Below are positions 20,342-28,577 of a DNA stretch of 64,000 nucleotides, piece by piece. The translations under genes were made by a program, and so were the position numbers. The notes under the pieces were generated by a model. It was not told where the DNA came from, searched no databases, and saw only the letters and a list, made by a program, of their open reading frames with translations. Every line of letters begins with the position of its first letter. Positions within the stretch are counted from its first letter, which is position 1. This DNA comes from DASQEH01 sp038239485 (GTDB lineage: Bacteria > Actinomycetota > Actinomycetes > Propionibacteriales > Nocardioidaceae): the NCBI GenBank assembly GCA_038239485.1, contig JBBSET010000006.1, positions 1-64,000 of the forward strand, given 5' to 3'.

Positions 20342-20971
20342 CTAGCGCGGCCGCGCGGACCCGGACACCGGTCCCCGCCGCACCACCAGGACGGCCGAGT
20401 CGACGCGCGGAGCCGGCCGGAGGGCCGATCTGGACACGGTCAGCCCTCGGCGCAGCACGAAATCGCCACCGCCCGCTCCCGGCCGGGGGGTGTACCCCTC
20501 GACGATCTGCCGGACCACCCGCCGCTGGAGTACCAGGTCGGCGGCCACCAGCCGGCTTTGCCGCGAGAGCAGCTGCCGCAGCAGGCCTGCCCATACGGCG
20601 TACGGAGGGTTGGCGACGACCCTGAACGGCCGTCTCGGCCACCTCAGCGCAAGAGCGTCGGCGCTGACCACGGTCACGCTCGTTCCGGCGAACTGTCGCT
20701 TGAGCAGGTCCAGCCGACCCGGATGCAGCTCCACCGCGATGACGCGGGCTCCAGCCTCGACCAGCGGTCGAGTCAGCGCGCCGTCGCCGGCACCGATGTC
20801 GACGACCAAGTCGCCGGGCTTGACTCCGGCGGCGCGGACGATCTGGCAGGCCAACCCGTCAGAGAGCCGGTGAAAACCCCATCGCGGCTCGAGCCTCGGC
20901 TCGCCCTTCGGTTGGGAGGGCCTGCGCTGGGTGCGCCTGGGCGAAGCACGCCGAGGTCCCCGCCCGGACAC
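20342..20971 (-). CDS. Erm-family 23S rRNA (adenine-N6) methyltransferase
   Basis: SAM-dependent rRNA adenine methylase; Erm enzymes modify A2058 of 23S rRNA and cause macrolide-lincosamide-streptogramin B resistance. The 209-residue protein has motif I VVDIGAGDGALTRPL, the acidic loop AVELHP, VSADAL, and catalytic motif IV NPPYAVW. The N-terminal RWGFHRLSDGLA and the basic tails (SGRGPRRASPRRTQRRPSQP) match chromosomal actinobacterial Erm proteins rather than KsgA/RsmA, which is longer and lacks such tails. The GTG start is forced by an upstream in-frame TGA. The short basic tails could make it a monomethylase. Lies 68 bp upstream of GH32, same strand. Confidence 0.82.
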   Translation of the reverse strand: MSGRGPRRASPRRTQRRPSQPKGEPRLEPRWGFHRLSDGLACQIVRAAGVKPGDLVVDIGAGDGALTRPLVEAGARVIAVELHPGRLDLLKRQFAGTSVTVVSADALALRWPRRPFRVVANPPYAVWAGLLRQLLSRQSRLVAADLVLQRRVVRQIVEGYTPRPGAGGGDFVLRRGLTVSRSALRPAPRVDSAVLVVRRGPVSGSARPR

Positions 20972-21192
20972 GACGCACCATCACCATGATCATGCGCCGA
21001 CCATAGGCTCGGGGCGGCCCTGCACACAACTGATTATCCGGGTGAGCTCCCCGTTACCTCCGCACCAGTCCGGGAACCTGAGGTCCGCTTCACTCGGTCG
21101 ATGTCGGCTGACATCCTCGCCCACATCGGCGACGGCGACGATCACCGTGTGGAGGGTGCCAGCAGGTTGCAGGAGGCGGCGAGAGGGTGAGC

Positions 21193-22653
21193 CTAGATGC
21201 TCGCAGCGACCTCCACGTCGCCCGCCCGCCGGTCGGTGAGCGGGAGCCGGACGATGAAGCGGGTGTCGCCGGGCTCCGACTCGACGCTCAGGTCGCCGCC
21301 GTGTCGGGCGACGACGATGCGGTACGAGATGTCGAGGCCGAGCCCGGTGCCTTGACCGACGGGCTTGGTGGTGAAGAACGGCTCGAAGATGCGGCGGCGC
21401 AGCTCGGCCGGGACCCCCGGCCCGTCGTCGCCGATCTCCACCCTGACGGACTCGCTCTCGACCGATGTCCGGATCGAGATCGTGCCCTCTGCGTCCATGG
21501 CCTGGACGGCATTGTCGATCAGGTTCGTCCACACCTGGTTCAGCTCACCGGAGTACAGCGGGATCAGAGGTATGGAACGGTCGAAGTCGGTCAAAACCTT
21601 CACGTGCTTCAGATTTGCGCTGAGCATGACCAGCGTGCTCTCGATCCCGTCGTGGATGTCGACGCGCTGCTGCGGTGACCGGTCCATGTTCGAGTACTGC
21701 TTCGCGGCGGCGACGAGGCTGGAGATCCGGGTGACCGAGTCGCTGATCTCGTCGAGGAGGAGCGCGGTCTCGAGCGTGTTGGCCAGCCACTGCAGGCCGC
21801 CGGCGAGGATGTCGGCGTCCGCGCGGTCGGCGACACGGTCGAGCAGGTCCGTCCCCGCGCCCGCCGCAACAAAGATCGGCGCCAGCTCCCAGCCGCCCTC
21901 GACACCCTTGGACTTCAGCCAGTCGGTGATCTCGTCCTCGTGGTCGGCCTCCTCGAGCGCGGTCAGCTTCGGTGCGTGGGCCACCCCGCGGACGGCCTCC
22001 TCCTGCAGGTCCACCAGCGCCTCGAGCAGGCGGGGGTCGATCTCGTCGTGGGCGAGCTTGGCGAACTTGTGACGCATACCGGCGAACCTCTCGCGCAGTG
22101 CGGAGGTGGCCCTGGCAGCCGCGGCGGCAGGGTTGTTGAGCTCGTGGGTCAGGCCCGCCGAGAGGGCGCCCAGCGCGAGCAGCTGCTGGCGCTGGGAGAT
22201 GATCTGCTGCGAGCTCTGCATACCGAGGAAGATGCCCTCGAGCAGGTGCATGGCCATCGGGAACCAGGTGCGCATCGCCCAGGCGAACTCGTCGGAGTCG
22301 ATGACGAACAGGCAGACGTCGGTGACGGCGCGGACCGTCGCGGTGTAGTGATGTTCGTCGCCGCGTTCGAGGTAGGACTGGGTGGCCCCGGCGTAGACAC
22401 CGACCTGGTCGGTGCGGGTGATCTCGACGTCGTCCTGCCCGACCCGCTTGGTCATCGAGATGGTGCCGCGCAGGAGCACGATGAAGGCCGCCGCGTCGGC
22501 CCCCTGGGCGAATACGACCGAGCCGCTGGGGATGTCGGCCACCCAGCCGTGCTCCGCGAGCCAGCCGAGCTGGTCCTCGGTGAGCTTCTCGAAGAGGAAG
22601 AGCTTGCGGACCTCGTCAGGTGTGAGCCGACCCGTGGCGTCCAGGACTGTCAT
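21193..22653 (-). CDS. Cyclic-nucleotide-binding-domain histidine kinase
   Basis: Soluble sensor kinase of 486 residues. The N-terminus (about 10-150) is a cNMP-binding/Crp-like domain: LTPDEVRKLFLFEKLTEDQL, then GSVVFAQGADAAAFIVLLRG. A HisKA-like H-box ALSAGLTHELNNPAAAA follows near residue 180 with His as the phosphoacceptor, a long helical insert, then HATPase_c motifs NLIDNAVQAMD (N), DDGPGVP (G1), FFTTKPVGQGTGLGLDI (F/G2). No transmembrane segment. The ATG at 22653 overlaps the stop of the preceding flavoprotein gene (ATGA), so translation is coupled. It is the last gene of a three-gene operon and probably phosphorylates the receiver domain fused to its neighbour; whether it truly binds cAMP is not shown. 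Confidence 0.9.
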   Translation of the reverse strand: MTVLDATGRLTPDEVRKLFLFEKLTEDQLGWLAEHGWVADIPSGSVVFAQGADAAAFIVLLRGTISMTKRVGQDDVEITRTDQVGVYAGATQSYLERGDEHHYTATVRAVTDVCLFVIDSDEFAWAMRTWFPMAMHLLEGIFLGMQSSQQIISQRQQLLALGALSAGLTHELNNPAAAAARATSALRERFAGMRHKFAKLAHDEIDPRLLEALVDLQEEAVRGVAHAPKLTALEEADHEDEITDWLKSKGVEGGWELAPIFVAAGAGTDLLDRVADRADADILAGGLQWLANTLETALLLDEISDSVTRISSLVAAAKQYSNMDRSPQQRVDIHDGIESTLVMLSANLKHVKVLTDFDRSIPLIPLYSGELNQVWTNLIDNAVQAMDAEGTISIRTSVESESVRVEIGDDGPGVPAELRRRIFEPFFTTKPVGQGTGLGLDISYRIVVARHGGDLSVESEPGDTRFIVRLPLTDRRAGDVEVAASI

Positions 22654-24329
22654 GGCGCGAGATACCGGTGTGCGAGCGTGACGGCCATCGCTCCCTCCCC
22701 CACCGCCGATGCGACCCGCTTCACGGAGTTGGCTCTGACGTCGCCGGTGACGAACACCCCGGGGATGCTCGCCTCCAACGGCCAGGGATCTCGGTCCAGC
22801 GACCACCCACGCGGTCGCTTGCGGTCGGGCATCAGGTCGCCACCGGTGAGGATGAACCCGTAGTCGTCGCGCTCCAGGACGCCGGTCAGCCAGTCCGTGC
22901 GCGGGATGGCGCCGATGAAGACGAACAGGTGGCTGGCGTGGACGCGCTCGACGGCACCGGTGGGCAGGTGGCGAAGGCTCAGCTTCTCCAGATGGTCCGA
23001 GCCGTGCGCGGCCTCGACCACCGTGCACTCTCGGACCGAGATGGTGTCGATCGTCCGGATCTGCTCGATCAGGTAGTGCGACATCGAGCGCTGCAGACCG
23101 TCGCCGCGGACGAGGATCGTGACCGACCTGGCGAACCGCGAGAAGAAGACGGCCGCCTGGCCGGCCGAGTTGGCGCCGCCCACGATGAAGATGTCGCGGT
23201 CCACGCAGTCCGACGCCTCCGTCGCCGCCGAGCCGTAGTAGACACCCCGCCCGACCAGTTCCGACACCCCCTCGGCCTCGAGGTCACGGTACGAGACGCC
23301 GGTGGCGACGATCACGGTATGGGCGGCGACCCTGCCGCCGTCCATCATCGACACGACCCGCGACGAGCCGCTGACGCTGAGACCGGTCGCGTCGGACGTG
23401 GTGAGCAGCTCGGCGCCGAACTTGAGTGCCTGCCGTCGAGCCCGCTCGGTGAGCTGGGAGCCCGACACGCCGTCTGGGAAGCCGAGGTAGTTCTCGATCC
23501 GCGATGACTGGCCCGCCTGACCACCGGTGGCCTGCCGCTCGACGAGAAGGGTACGCAGCCCCTCGGAGGCCCCGTAGACGGCGGCGCCGAGCCCCGCGGG
23601 ACCAGCACCCACCACGACCAGGTCGTAGAAGTCTGTCGCCGGGGTCGTCGACAACCCCACTGCCGTGGCCAGCTGGGACGTCGACGGCGAGACCAGGGTG
23701 GTGCCGTCGGCGGTGATCACGACGGGCAAGGTGTCGGCGCCCAGGTTCGCCGCGAGGAGCAGCCGCCGGCCTTCGGCCCCGTCGGAGGCGAACCAGCGGT
23801 ACGGCACTGCGTTGCGGGCGAGGAAGTCGCGGGCGTCGAAGGACGGCGCAGACCAGCGATGCCCGATCACCTTGGTCTCGTCGTGCGCGGCCTCGGGCTG
23901 CTCGTGGTAGGCCTTCAACATCGCGTCGACGAGCGGATACAGCTTCTCCTCGGGCGGGTCCCACGGCTTCAACAGGTAGTAGTCCACGTCGACGACGTTG
24001 ATCGCCTCGATCGCGGCGTCGGTGTCGGCGTAGGCCGTGAGCAGCGCCCGGCGAGCGAGCGGGAACAGGTCCATCGCCTGCTCGAGGAACTCGATGCCGT
24101 TCATCTCGGGCATCCGGTAGTCCGCCAGCATGACGGCCACCGCGCCACCCCTCAGTTTCACCTCCCGCAGGACCTCCATCGCCTCGGCGGCGGAGCTCGC
24201 GCGGGCGATCCGGTACGTCCCGCCGTACTGGCGACGCAGATCTCTGGCCACCGCCCGCGAGACCGAGGGATCGTCGTCGACGCTGAGCAGGATCTGCTGT
24301 GGCTCCGCCGCCGTGTCGCCCGACGTCAT
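22650..24329 (-). CDS. Response-regulator receiver fused to thioredoxin-reductase-like flavoprotein
   Basis: A 559-residue fusion. Residues about 10-135 are a receiver domain: acidic pocket SVDDDPS, phosphoacceptor Asp in MLADYRMPEMNG, TAYAD, and the conserved Lys in LLKPW. About 150-235 resembles a glutaredoxin-like fold without its cysteines (HRWSAPSFDARDFLARNAVP). About 245-555 is a TrxR-like domain: FAD site VVVGAGPAGLGAAVYG, ATGGQAG, NADPH site VGGANSAGQAAVFF, and the C-terminal FAD motif VFVTGDVRANSVKRVAS. The redox CxxC of thioredoxin reductase is absent (GVYYGSAATEASDC at that place), so it should act as a different NAD(P)H flavoprotein. ATGA overlaps join it to both neighbours. Confidence 0.92.
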   Translation of the reverse strand: MTSGDTAAEPQQILLSVDDDPSVSRAVARDLRRQYGGTYRIARASSAAEAMEVLREVKLRGGAVAVMLADYRMPEMNGIEFLEQAMDLFPLARRALLTAYADTDAAIEAINVVDVDYYLLKPWDPPEEKLYPLVDAMLKAYHEQPEAAHDETKVIGHRWSAPSFDARDFLARNAVPYRWFASDGAEGRRLLLAANLGADTLPVVITADGTTLVSPSTSQLATAVGLSTTPATDFYDLVVVGAGPAGLGAAVYGASEGLRTLLVERQATGGQAGQSSRIENYLGFPDGVSGSQLTERARRQALKFGAELLTTSDATGLSVSGSSRVVSMMDGGRVAAHTVIVATGVSYRDLEAEGVSELVGRGVYYGSAATEASDCVDRDIFIVGGANSAGQAAVFFSRFARSVTILVRGDGLQRSMSHYLIEQIRTIDTISVRECTVVEAAHGSDHLEKLSLRHLPTGAVERVHASHLFVFIGAIPRTDWLTGVLERDDYGFILTGGDLMPDRKRPRGWSLDRDPWPLEASIPGVFVTGDVRANSVKRVASAVGEGAMAVTLAHRYLAP

Positions 24330-24616
24330 GGGTGGGAGTACGACGGCAGGTCAGGCAGCTCGAAGTCCAGCTGGTCCGGGTAGCACCACCACCACTCCTC
24401 GCCTGGCTCGAACGACGAGATCAGCGGGTGCTTGGTGGCGGCGTTGTGGGCGGTCGCGTGCTTGTGCGGGGAGGAGTCGCAGCATCCGACGTGACCGCAG
24501 ACGCGGCACATGCGCAGATGGACCCACCTGCCGCCCATCCGCAGACAGTCCGCACACCCCTGTGCCGAGGGCTGGGCCTCGGCGTCCACCTCGTCGAGGT
24601 GGGTGCACTCTTCCAT
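24326..24616 (-). CDS. UBP-type (ZnF-UBP) zinc-finger protein
   Basis: A 96-residue protein made almost wholly of a UBP zinc-finger: CTHLDEV, CADCLRMGG, LRMCRVCGHVGCCDSSPHKH, and ATKHPLI.SFEPGEEWWWCYPD. The spaced Cys/His ligands are all present. In eukaryotes this fold binds the C-terminal Gly-Gly of ubiquitin; in bacteria its partner is unknown. Its last codons overlap the start of the receiver-flavoprotein gene (4-bp overlap), making it the first gene of a three-gene operon. Start ATG 24616 with GGAGG about 5 nt upstream on the minus strand. Confidence 0.9.
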   Translation of the reverse strand: MEECTHLDEVDAEAQPSAQGCADCLRMGGRWVHLRMCRVCGHVGCCDSSPHKHATAHNAATKHPLISSFEPGEEWWWCYPDQLDFELPDLPSYSHP

Positions 24617-24766
24617 TCGGGTCCTCCACTCTTCGGCTGTGATCTCGAGCCTAATAGGCGGCGTCCAGGATCCCCCGGCTGCCGGCTCTTGCTCCGGGCC
24701 TCCCGAGTCCGACAGGCTTGTGACAGAGCCGCCAGGCGACCACGAGGGAGACCCGTGGGGCTTGGG

Positions 24767-25183
24767 CTAGAGCGCACGCATCCGGTTGTTGCGAGCGTTG
24801 TGCTCGAGCTCGGCCAGCCCCAGCGCCTCCATCAGCGGTGGCACATACATCCCGAACCGTCCGCGCAGACCCTTCTTGAGGCCGTACCAGCCGCCCACCG
24901 GGTTGGACTCGTCGCGGCCCCACGCCTCGACAGTCTCGTCCTTGGCGGGCTTCTGCTCGTCGGCGCTGCCGAGCGGCACCCAGTCCCCCGCGAGCACGAG
25001 CATTGCGTGCAGGTCTTCGAGGCATCGCAGCCGGTAGGACAACGTCGTACGTCCGACGACGCAGACCAGGGCCGGCGGGTCAGCGGACTCGTCGCGGTAC
25101 ATCGTGTACTCGGACGTTCCCGGCGGCGTCTTCAAGAGCCAGGGGTCGTCCTTGGTGCCGCTCCCCGTGATGTCACCGCTCAC
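24767..25183 (-). CDS. Conserved hypothetical protein (138 aa)
   Basis: The GTG at 25183 has an ideal GGAGG 6 nt before it and gives MSGDITGSGTKDDPWLLKTP; upstream in-frame codons to 25270 lack that signal. The sequence continues with SEYTMYRDESADPPALVCVV, a globular alpha/beta pattern (LRCLEDLHAMLVLAGDWVPLG), and ends AELEHNARNNRMRAL. The family recurs in actinobacteria in my recollection, as DUF6855-like, but I cannot name a function. No membrane segment or signal peptide. It stands alone, between the zinc-finger operon (same strand) and a divergent MFS gene. Confidence 0.7.
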   Translation of the reverse strand: MSGDITGSGTKDDPWLLKTPPGTSEYTMYRDESADPPALVCVVGRTTLSYRLRCLEDLHAMLVLAGDWVPLGSADEQKPAKDETVEAWGRDESNPVGGWYGLKKGLRGRFGMYVPPLMEALGLAELEHNARNNRMRAL

Positions 25184-25385
25184 TCGGACCTCCGTGTCGC
25201 TGCGCTGGACCCAGCCGGCCCTGCATCGTTGCCTTCGACCCATCATGGCGTACGTCGCCGCCGTGGGCATCCTGCTCGGCTGGCAAAATCATCCGTTTTG
25301 CACCCGTCATCGGTGATATAACCGGCCCGCACGGGGTACGCGACCCCGAACGCAGCTCTGACAACGACGTGAGACGAGGCGGCAG

Positions 25386-26876
25386 ATGAGTGTTGAGATC
25401 GGCAAGATCACGACCGACATCCCGGCGCGGATGGACCGGCTGCCGTGGGCTCGGTGGCACTGGCTGATCGTCATCGGCCTGGGAACGGTCTGGATCCTCG
25501 ACGGTATCGAGGTCACCATCGTCGGGTCGATGTCGGACGCCCTCGCCAGCACGAGCACCGGGCTCGGCATGTCCAGCTACCAGATCGGTCTGGCGGGTGC
25601 CGTCTATGTCGCCGGCGCCTGCTCAGGCGCACTGTTCTTCGGGCAGCTGACCGACCGTTTCGGCCGCAAGAAGCTCTTCATGCTCACCCTGGCCGTCTAC
25701 ACCGTGGCCACCGTGCTGACGGCGTTCTCGATGAACCCGGTCTGGTACCTCGCCTGCCGCTTCCTGACCGGCACCGGAATCGGGGGTGAGTACGCCGCCA
25801 TCAACTCCGCGATCGACGAGCTGATCCCGGCGAAGTACCGCGGCCGGGTCGACATCGCGATCAACGGCTCGTTCTGGGTCGGCGCGGGAGCGGGCGCGCT
25901 CCTCACGATCCCGCTGCTCGACCCGACGGTGATCGACCAGAACTTCGGCTGGCGGCTCGCCTTCGGTCTCGGTGCCGTGTTGGCGCTCGGTGTCTTGCTG
26001 GTACGGCGCAACGTCCCCGAGAGCCCCCGGTGGCTCTTCATCCACGGCCGCGAGGACGAGGGCGAGAAGATCGTCCGCGACATCGAGAGCACCGTCGAGC
26101 AGGAGACCGGCGAGAAGCTCCCCGACGTCTCGGACACGATCACGATCCGGCAGCGCAAGTCGATCGGGATCATCCTCATCGCCAAGACCGTCTTCACCCT
26201 CTACCCCAAGCGCACCGTCTTGTGCTTCTCGCTGTTCGTCGGCCAGGCGTTCCTTTACAACGCCTTCTTCTTCACCTACGGCGACTCGCTCAGCACCTTC
26301 CTCGGCGTGACACAGACGGGGTACTACATCGCCGCGTTCGCCGCCAGCAACTTCGCCGGTGCGCTGCTGCTGTCACAGCTGTTCGACACGGTCGGCCGCG
26401 TCAAGATGATCGCTGCCACGTACATCCTCTCCGGTGCCCTGCTCGGTACCGCCGGATTCTTCCTCGGATCGTTCTCCGCCGTCGGGCTGACCGCGATGGG
26501 CATGGTCATCTTCTTCTTCGCCTCGGCCGGCGCCAGCGCTGCCTACCTGACCGCGAGCGAGGTCTTCCCCATGGAGACCAGGGCCTTGTGCATCGCCTTC
26601 TTCTACGCCATCGGCACCGCAGTCGGAGGCATCTTCGGGCCGCTGTACTTCGGCCACCTGATCGACGCGGCCACCGCAAGCGGCGACATCAGCGGGATAG
26701 CGCCGGGATACTTCGTCGGCGCCGTGCTGATGGTCGCCGGTGGGATCGTGGCGATCTTCTTGGGCGTCCACGCCGAGGGTGAGACCCTGGAGAACATCGC
26801 CGCCCCCCTGACGGCCGAGGACAGCGACGCCCCACCGGCCGACAACAGAGGCGCCGCGGCACCGGCGTCAGCCTGA
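25386..26876 (+). CDS. MFS transporter, sugar/metabolite:H+ symporter type
   Basis: Inner-membrane secondary transporter of 496 residues with about 12 helices. Motif A is GQLTDRFGRKKLF; the sugar-porter/metabolite-symporter signature is RFLTGTGIGGEYAAINSAI, followed by PAKYRGRVD and NVPESPRWLFIHGRE. LSQLFDTVGRVKMI marks the second half. The GIGGEYA motif and PESPRWL are typical of the metabolite:H+ symporter and related sugar-porter families, which carry aromatic acids, dicarboxylates or sugars; the substrate is not readable. A hydrophilic Pro/Ala-rich tail ends the protein. ATG with GAGG about 6 nt upstream. Confidence 0.88.
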   Translation: MSVEIGKITTDIPARMDRLPWARWHWLIVIGLGTVWILDGIEVTIVGSMSDALASTSTGLGMSSYQIGLAGAVYVAGACSGALFFGQLTDRFGRKKLFMLTLAVYTVATVLTAFSMNPVWYLACRFLTGTGIGGEYAAINSAIDELIPAKYRGRVDIAINGSFWVGAGAGALLTIPLLDPTVIDQNFGWRLAFGLGAVLALGVLLVRRNVPESPRWLFIHGREDEGEKIVRDIESTVEQETGEKLPDVSDTITIRQRKSIGIILIAKTVFTLYPKRTVLCFSLFVGQAFLYNAFFFTYGDSLSTFLGVTQTGYYIAAFAASNFAGALLLSQLFDTVGRVKMIAATYILSGALLGTAGFFLGSFSAVGLTAMGMVIFFFASAGASAAYLTASEVFPMETRALCIAFFYAIGTAVGGIFGPLYFGHLIDAATASGDISGIAPGYFVGAVLMVAGGIVAIFLGVHAEGETLENIAAPLTAEDSDAPPADNRGAAAPASA

Positions 26877-26936
26877 TCTCATCCAGGCATCGGACGCCCA
26901 CCACCGGGGCTGCCGACGGCCTGGGACAATTGACCC

Positions 26937-27500
26937 GTGACGACGGCGGCGGGGCCCGATGTGAGCGTCCGGGTCGCATGGGCCGATGACGCGGAGGCGA
27001 TCGCCGGCGTCCAGGTCCGGGCATGGCAGCGCGCGTATGCCGACGTGCTCCCTGACGATCTGCTCTCCAGCCTGCCGGTGGAAGGCTTCGCGGCGCAGTG
27101 GCTGGTGTCGATCGCCCGACCGCGAGAGGCCCGGCAGCGCGTCCTGGTGGCGTTGGAGCGGGCACGGGTCCGGGGGTTCGCGGCCACAGCGCCGGCCACC
27201 GACGCGGACGCGGATCCCAGCCGCGACGCCGAGGTGGCCGAGTTCGTCGTCGACCCGGCCGCGACCGGCGCCGGCCACGGGTCCCGGCTGCTGCATGCGG
27301 CGGTCGATACGCTGAGGTCGGACGGGTTCAGCCGCGCCACGGTGTGGCTGAACGCCGGCGACGACGTTCTGCGGGCCTTCCTCACCAGCCAGGGCTGGGC
27401 CCCCGACGGCGCCCATCGCGAGCTCGACCTCGACGGAAACGGGACCGTGCTCGTCAAGCAGGTGCGGCTGCACACCGACCTCGCCGACGCCCCCGCCTGA
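26937..27500 (+). CDS. GNAT-family N-acetyltransferase
   Basis: Acetyl-CoA-dependent transferase of 187 residues. The N-terminal beta strand and helix read VSVRVAWADDAEAIAGVQVR, followed by WQRAYADVLPDDLLSSL typical of many GNATs. Motif A is AEVAEFVVDPAATGAGHGSRLLHAAV with the Q/RxxGxG/A acyl-CoA loop as TGAGHGSRL. Motif B is WLNAGDDVLRAFLTSQGWAP. GTG start at 26937. Substrate unknown. Followed 22 bp later by azlC on the same strand. Confidence 0.85.
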   Translation: MTTAAGPDVSVRVAWADDAEAIAGVQVRAWQRAYADVLPDDLLSSLPVEGFAAQWLVSIARPREARQRVLVALERARVRGFAATAPATDADADPSRDAEVAEFVVDPAATGAGHGSRLLHAAVDTLRSDGFSRATVWLNAGDDVLRAFLTSQGWAPDGAHRELDLDGNGTVLVKQVRLHTDLADAPA

Positions 27501-27522
27501 TCTTTACCGAGAAAGGCCAGCC

Positions 27523-28266
27523 GTGTCCCCGCCGAAGGTGAGCGACGTCCCCGCGAACCGGCAGCCGTCCGAGCGCCGCCAGATCCTGGTCGACTCGCTC
27601 GGAGTCGGGCTCGCCACCGGTGCCTACGGCATCTCGTTCGGCGCGATCGCCGTCTCGAGCGGCTTCGACGTCTGGCAGACCTGCGCGCTGAGCCTGTTCG
27701 TCTTCACCGGCGCCTCGCAGTTCGCCCTCGTCGGGGTGATCGCCTCGGGAGGTGCGCCGGTCTCCGCCGCGGCGACGGCGCTCATGCTCGGTACCCGCAA
27801 CACCCTGTACGGCCTGCGGCTCGCCTCCTTGCTGCGGTTCCGCGGGGTACGCCGGGTCGCGGGCGCCCATATCCTGATCGACGAGTCGACGGCGATGGCA
27901 CTCAAGCCCGCCGACACCCGCAACGCGCGGCTGGCCTTCACCGCCACGGGACTTTCCGTCTTCGTGCTGTGGAACCTCGCCACCGCTGTCGGGGCGGTGG
28001 CGGGCAAAGCGATCGGCGACACATCCGTCTACGGCCTCGACGCCGCAGTGCCGGCTGCCTTCCTCGCCCTGCTGTGGCCGCGGCTCACGTCGGCGCGTAC
28101 CCGCTCGACCGCTCTGGCGGCAGGCGCCCTGGCGCTCCTCCTCGTACCCAACGCTCGCCCGGGCATTCCGGTCATCGCCGCTGCTGGGGTTGCCCTCGCC
28201 GTCACCGTCCTCGGCCCGACCGGGGAAGCTGCTGAGTCTGCGGACGGCCCCGAGCGGTCAGCCTGA
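27523..28266 (+). CDS. azlC: AzlC-family branched-chain amino acid exporter, large subunit
   Basis: With AzlD forms the two-component LIV-E (AzlCD/BrnFE) exporter for Leu, Ile, Val and Met in the inner membrane. The 247-residue protein has GVGLATGAYGISFGAIAVSS, SLFVFTGASQFALVGVI and LGTRNTLYGLRLASLL, which are AzlC hallmarks. GTG start 10 nt after GAAAGG. Its stop and the azlD start share a base (TGATG), so translation is coupled. Specificity is inferred from the family. Confidence 0.9.
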   Translation: MSPPKVSDVPANRQPSERRQILVDSLGVGLATGAYGISFGAIAVSSGFDVWQTCALSLFVFTGASQFALVGVIASGGAPVSAAATALMLGTRNTLYGLRLASLLRFRGVRRVAGAHILIDESTAMALKPADTRNARLAFTATGLSVFVLWNLATAVGAVAGKAIGDTSVYGLDAAVPAAFLALLWPRLTSARTRSTALAAGALALLLVPNARPGIPVIAAAGVALAVTVLGPTGEAAESADGPERSA

Positions 28267-28565
28267 TGTGGCCGGCGATCATCGTGACGGCCGTCGGGTG
28301 CTACCTGCTCAAGCTGACCGGCCTGTCGATACCGGACCGGGTGCTTGACCGTCCGCTCGTACGACGCCTGGCCGACCTGATACCGGTGGCCCTGTTGGGC
28401 GCCCTCGTGGCAGTCGAGGCGTTCTCGACCGGTCAGCAGCTGCGGCTGGATGCGCGGCTGGCTGGCGTGGCGGTCGCGGTGGCGGCGCTGCTGGCCAGGG
28501 CGCCCTTCCTCGTCGTGGTGGTCTCGGCCGCCGCCACGACAGCCCTGATCCGCCTCGCCGCCTGA
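28266..28565 (+). CDS. azlD: AzlD-family branched-chain amino acid exporter, small subunit
   Basis: A 99-residue, four-helix membrane protein (IIVTAVGCYLLKLTGLSIPD, then LADLIPVALLGALVAVEAF) that is the partner of AzlC. The one-base overlap with azlC supports obligate coupling. Convergent with dapB, 12 bp away. Confidence 0.88.
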   Translation: MWPAIIVTAVGCYLLKLTGLSIPDRVLDRPLVRRLADLIPVALLGALVAVEAFSTGQQLRLDARLAGVAVAVAALLARAPFLVVVVSAAATTALIRLAA

Positions 28566-28577
28566 TCGGCGGAACCT

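Noticed and set aside
20342..20971. KsgA/RsmA 16S dimethylase
   Set aside because: Short length, basic Pro/Arg N-terminus and motif spacing fit Erm better.
22650..24329. True thioredoxin reductase
   Set aside because: The redox CxxC is missing and a receiver domain is fused, so the name would mislead.
24326..24616. Ubiquitin-like system suggested by the UBP zinc finger
   Set aside because: No Pup, proteasome or ubiquitin-like gene lies in the window; bacterial UBP fingers occur without them.
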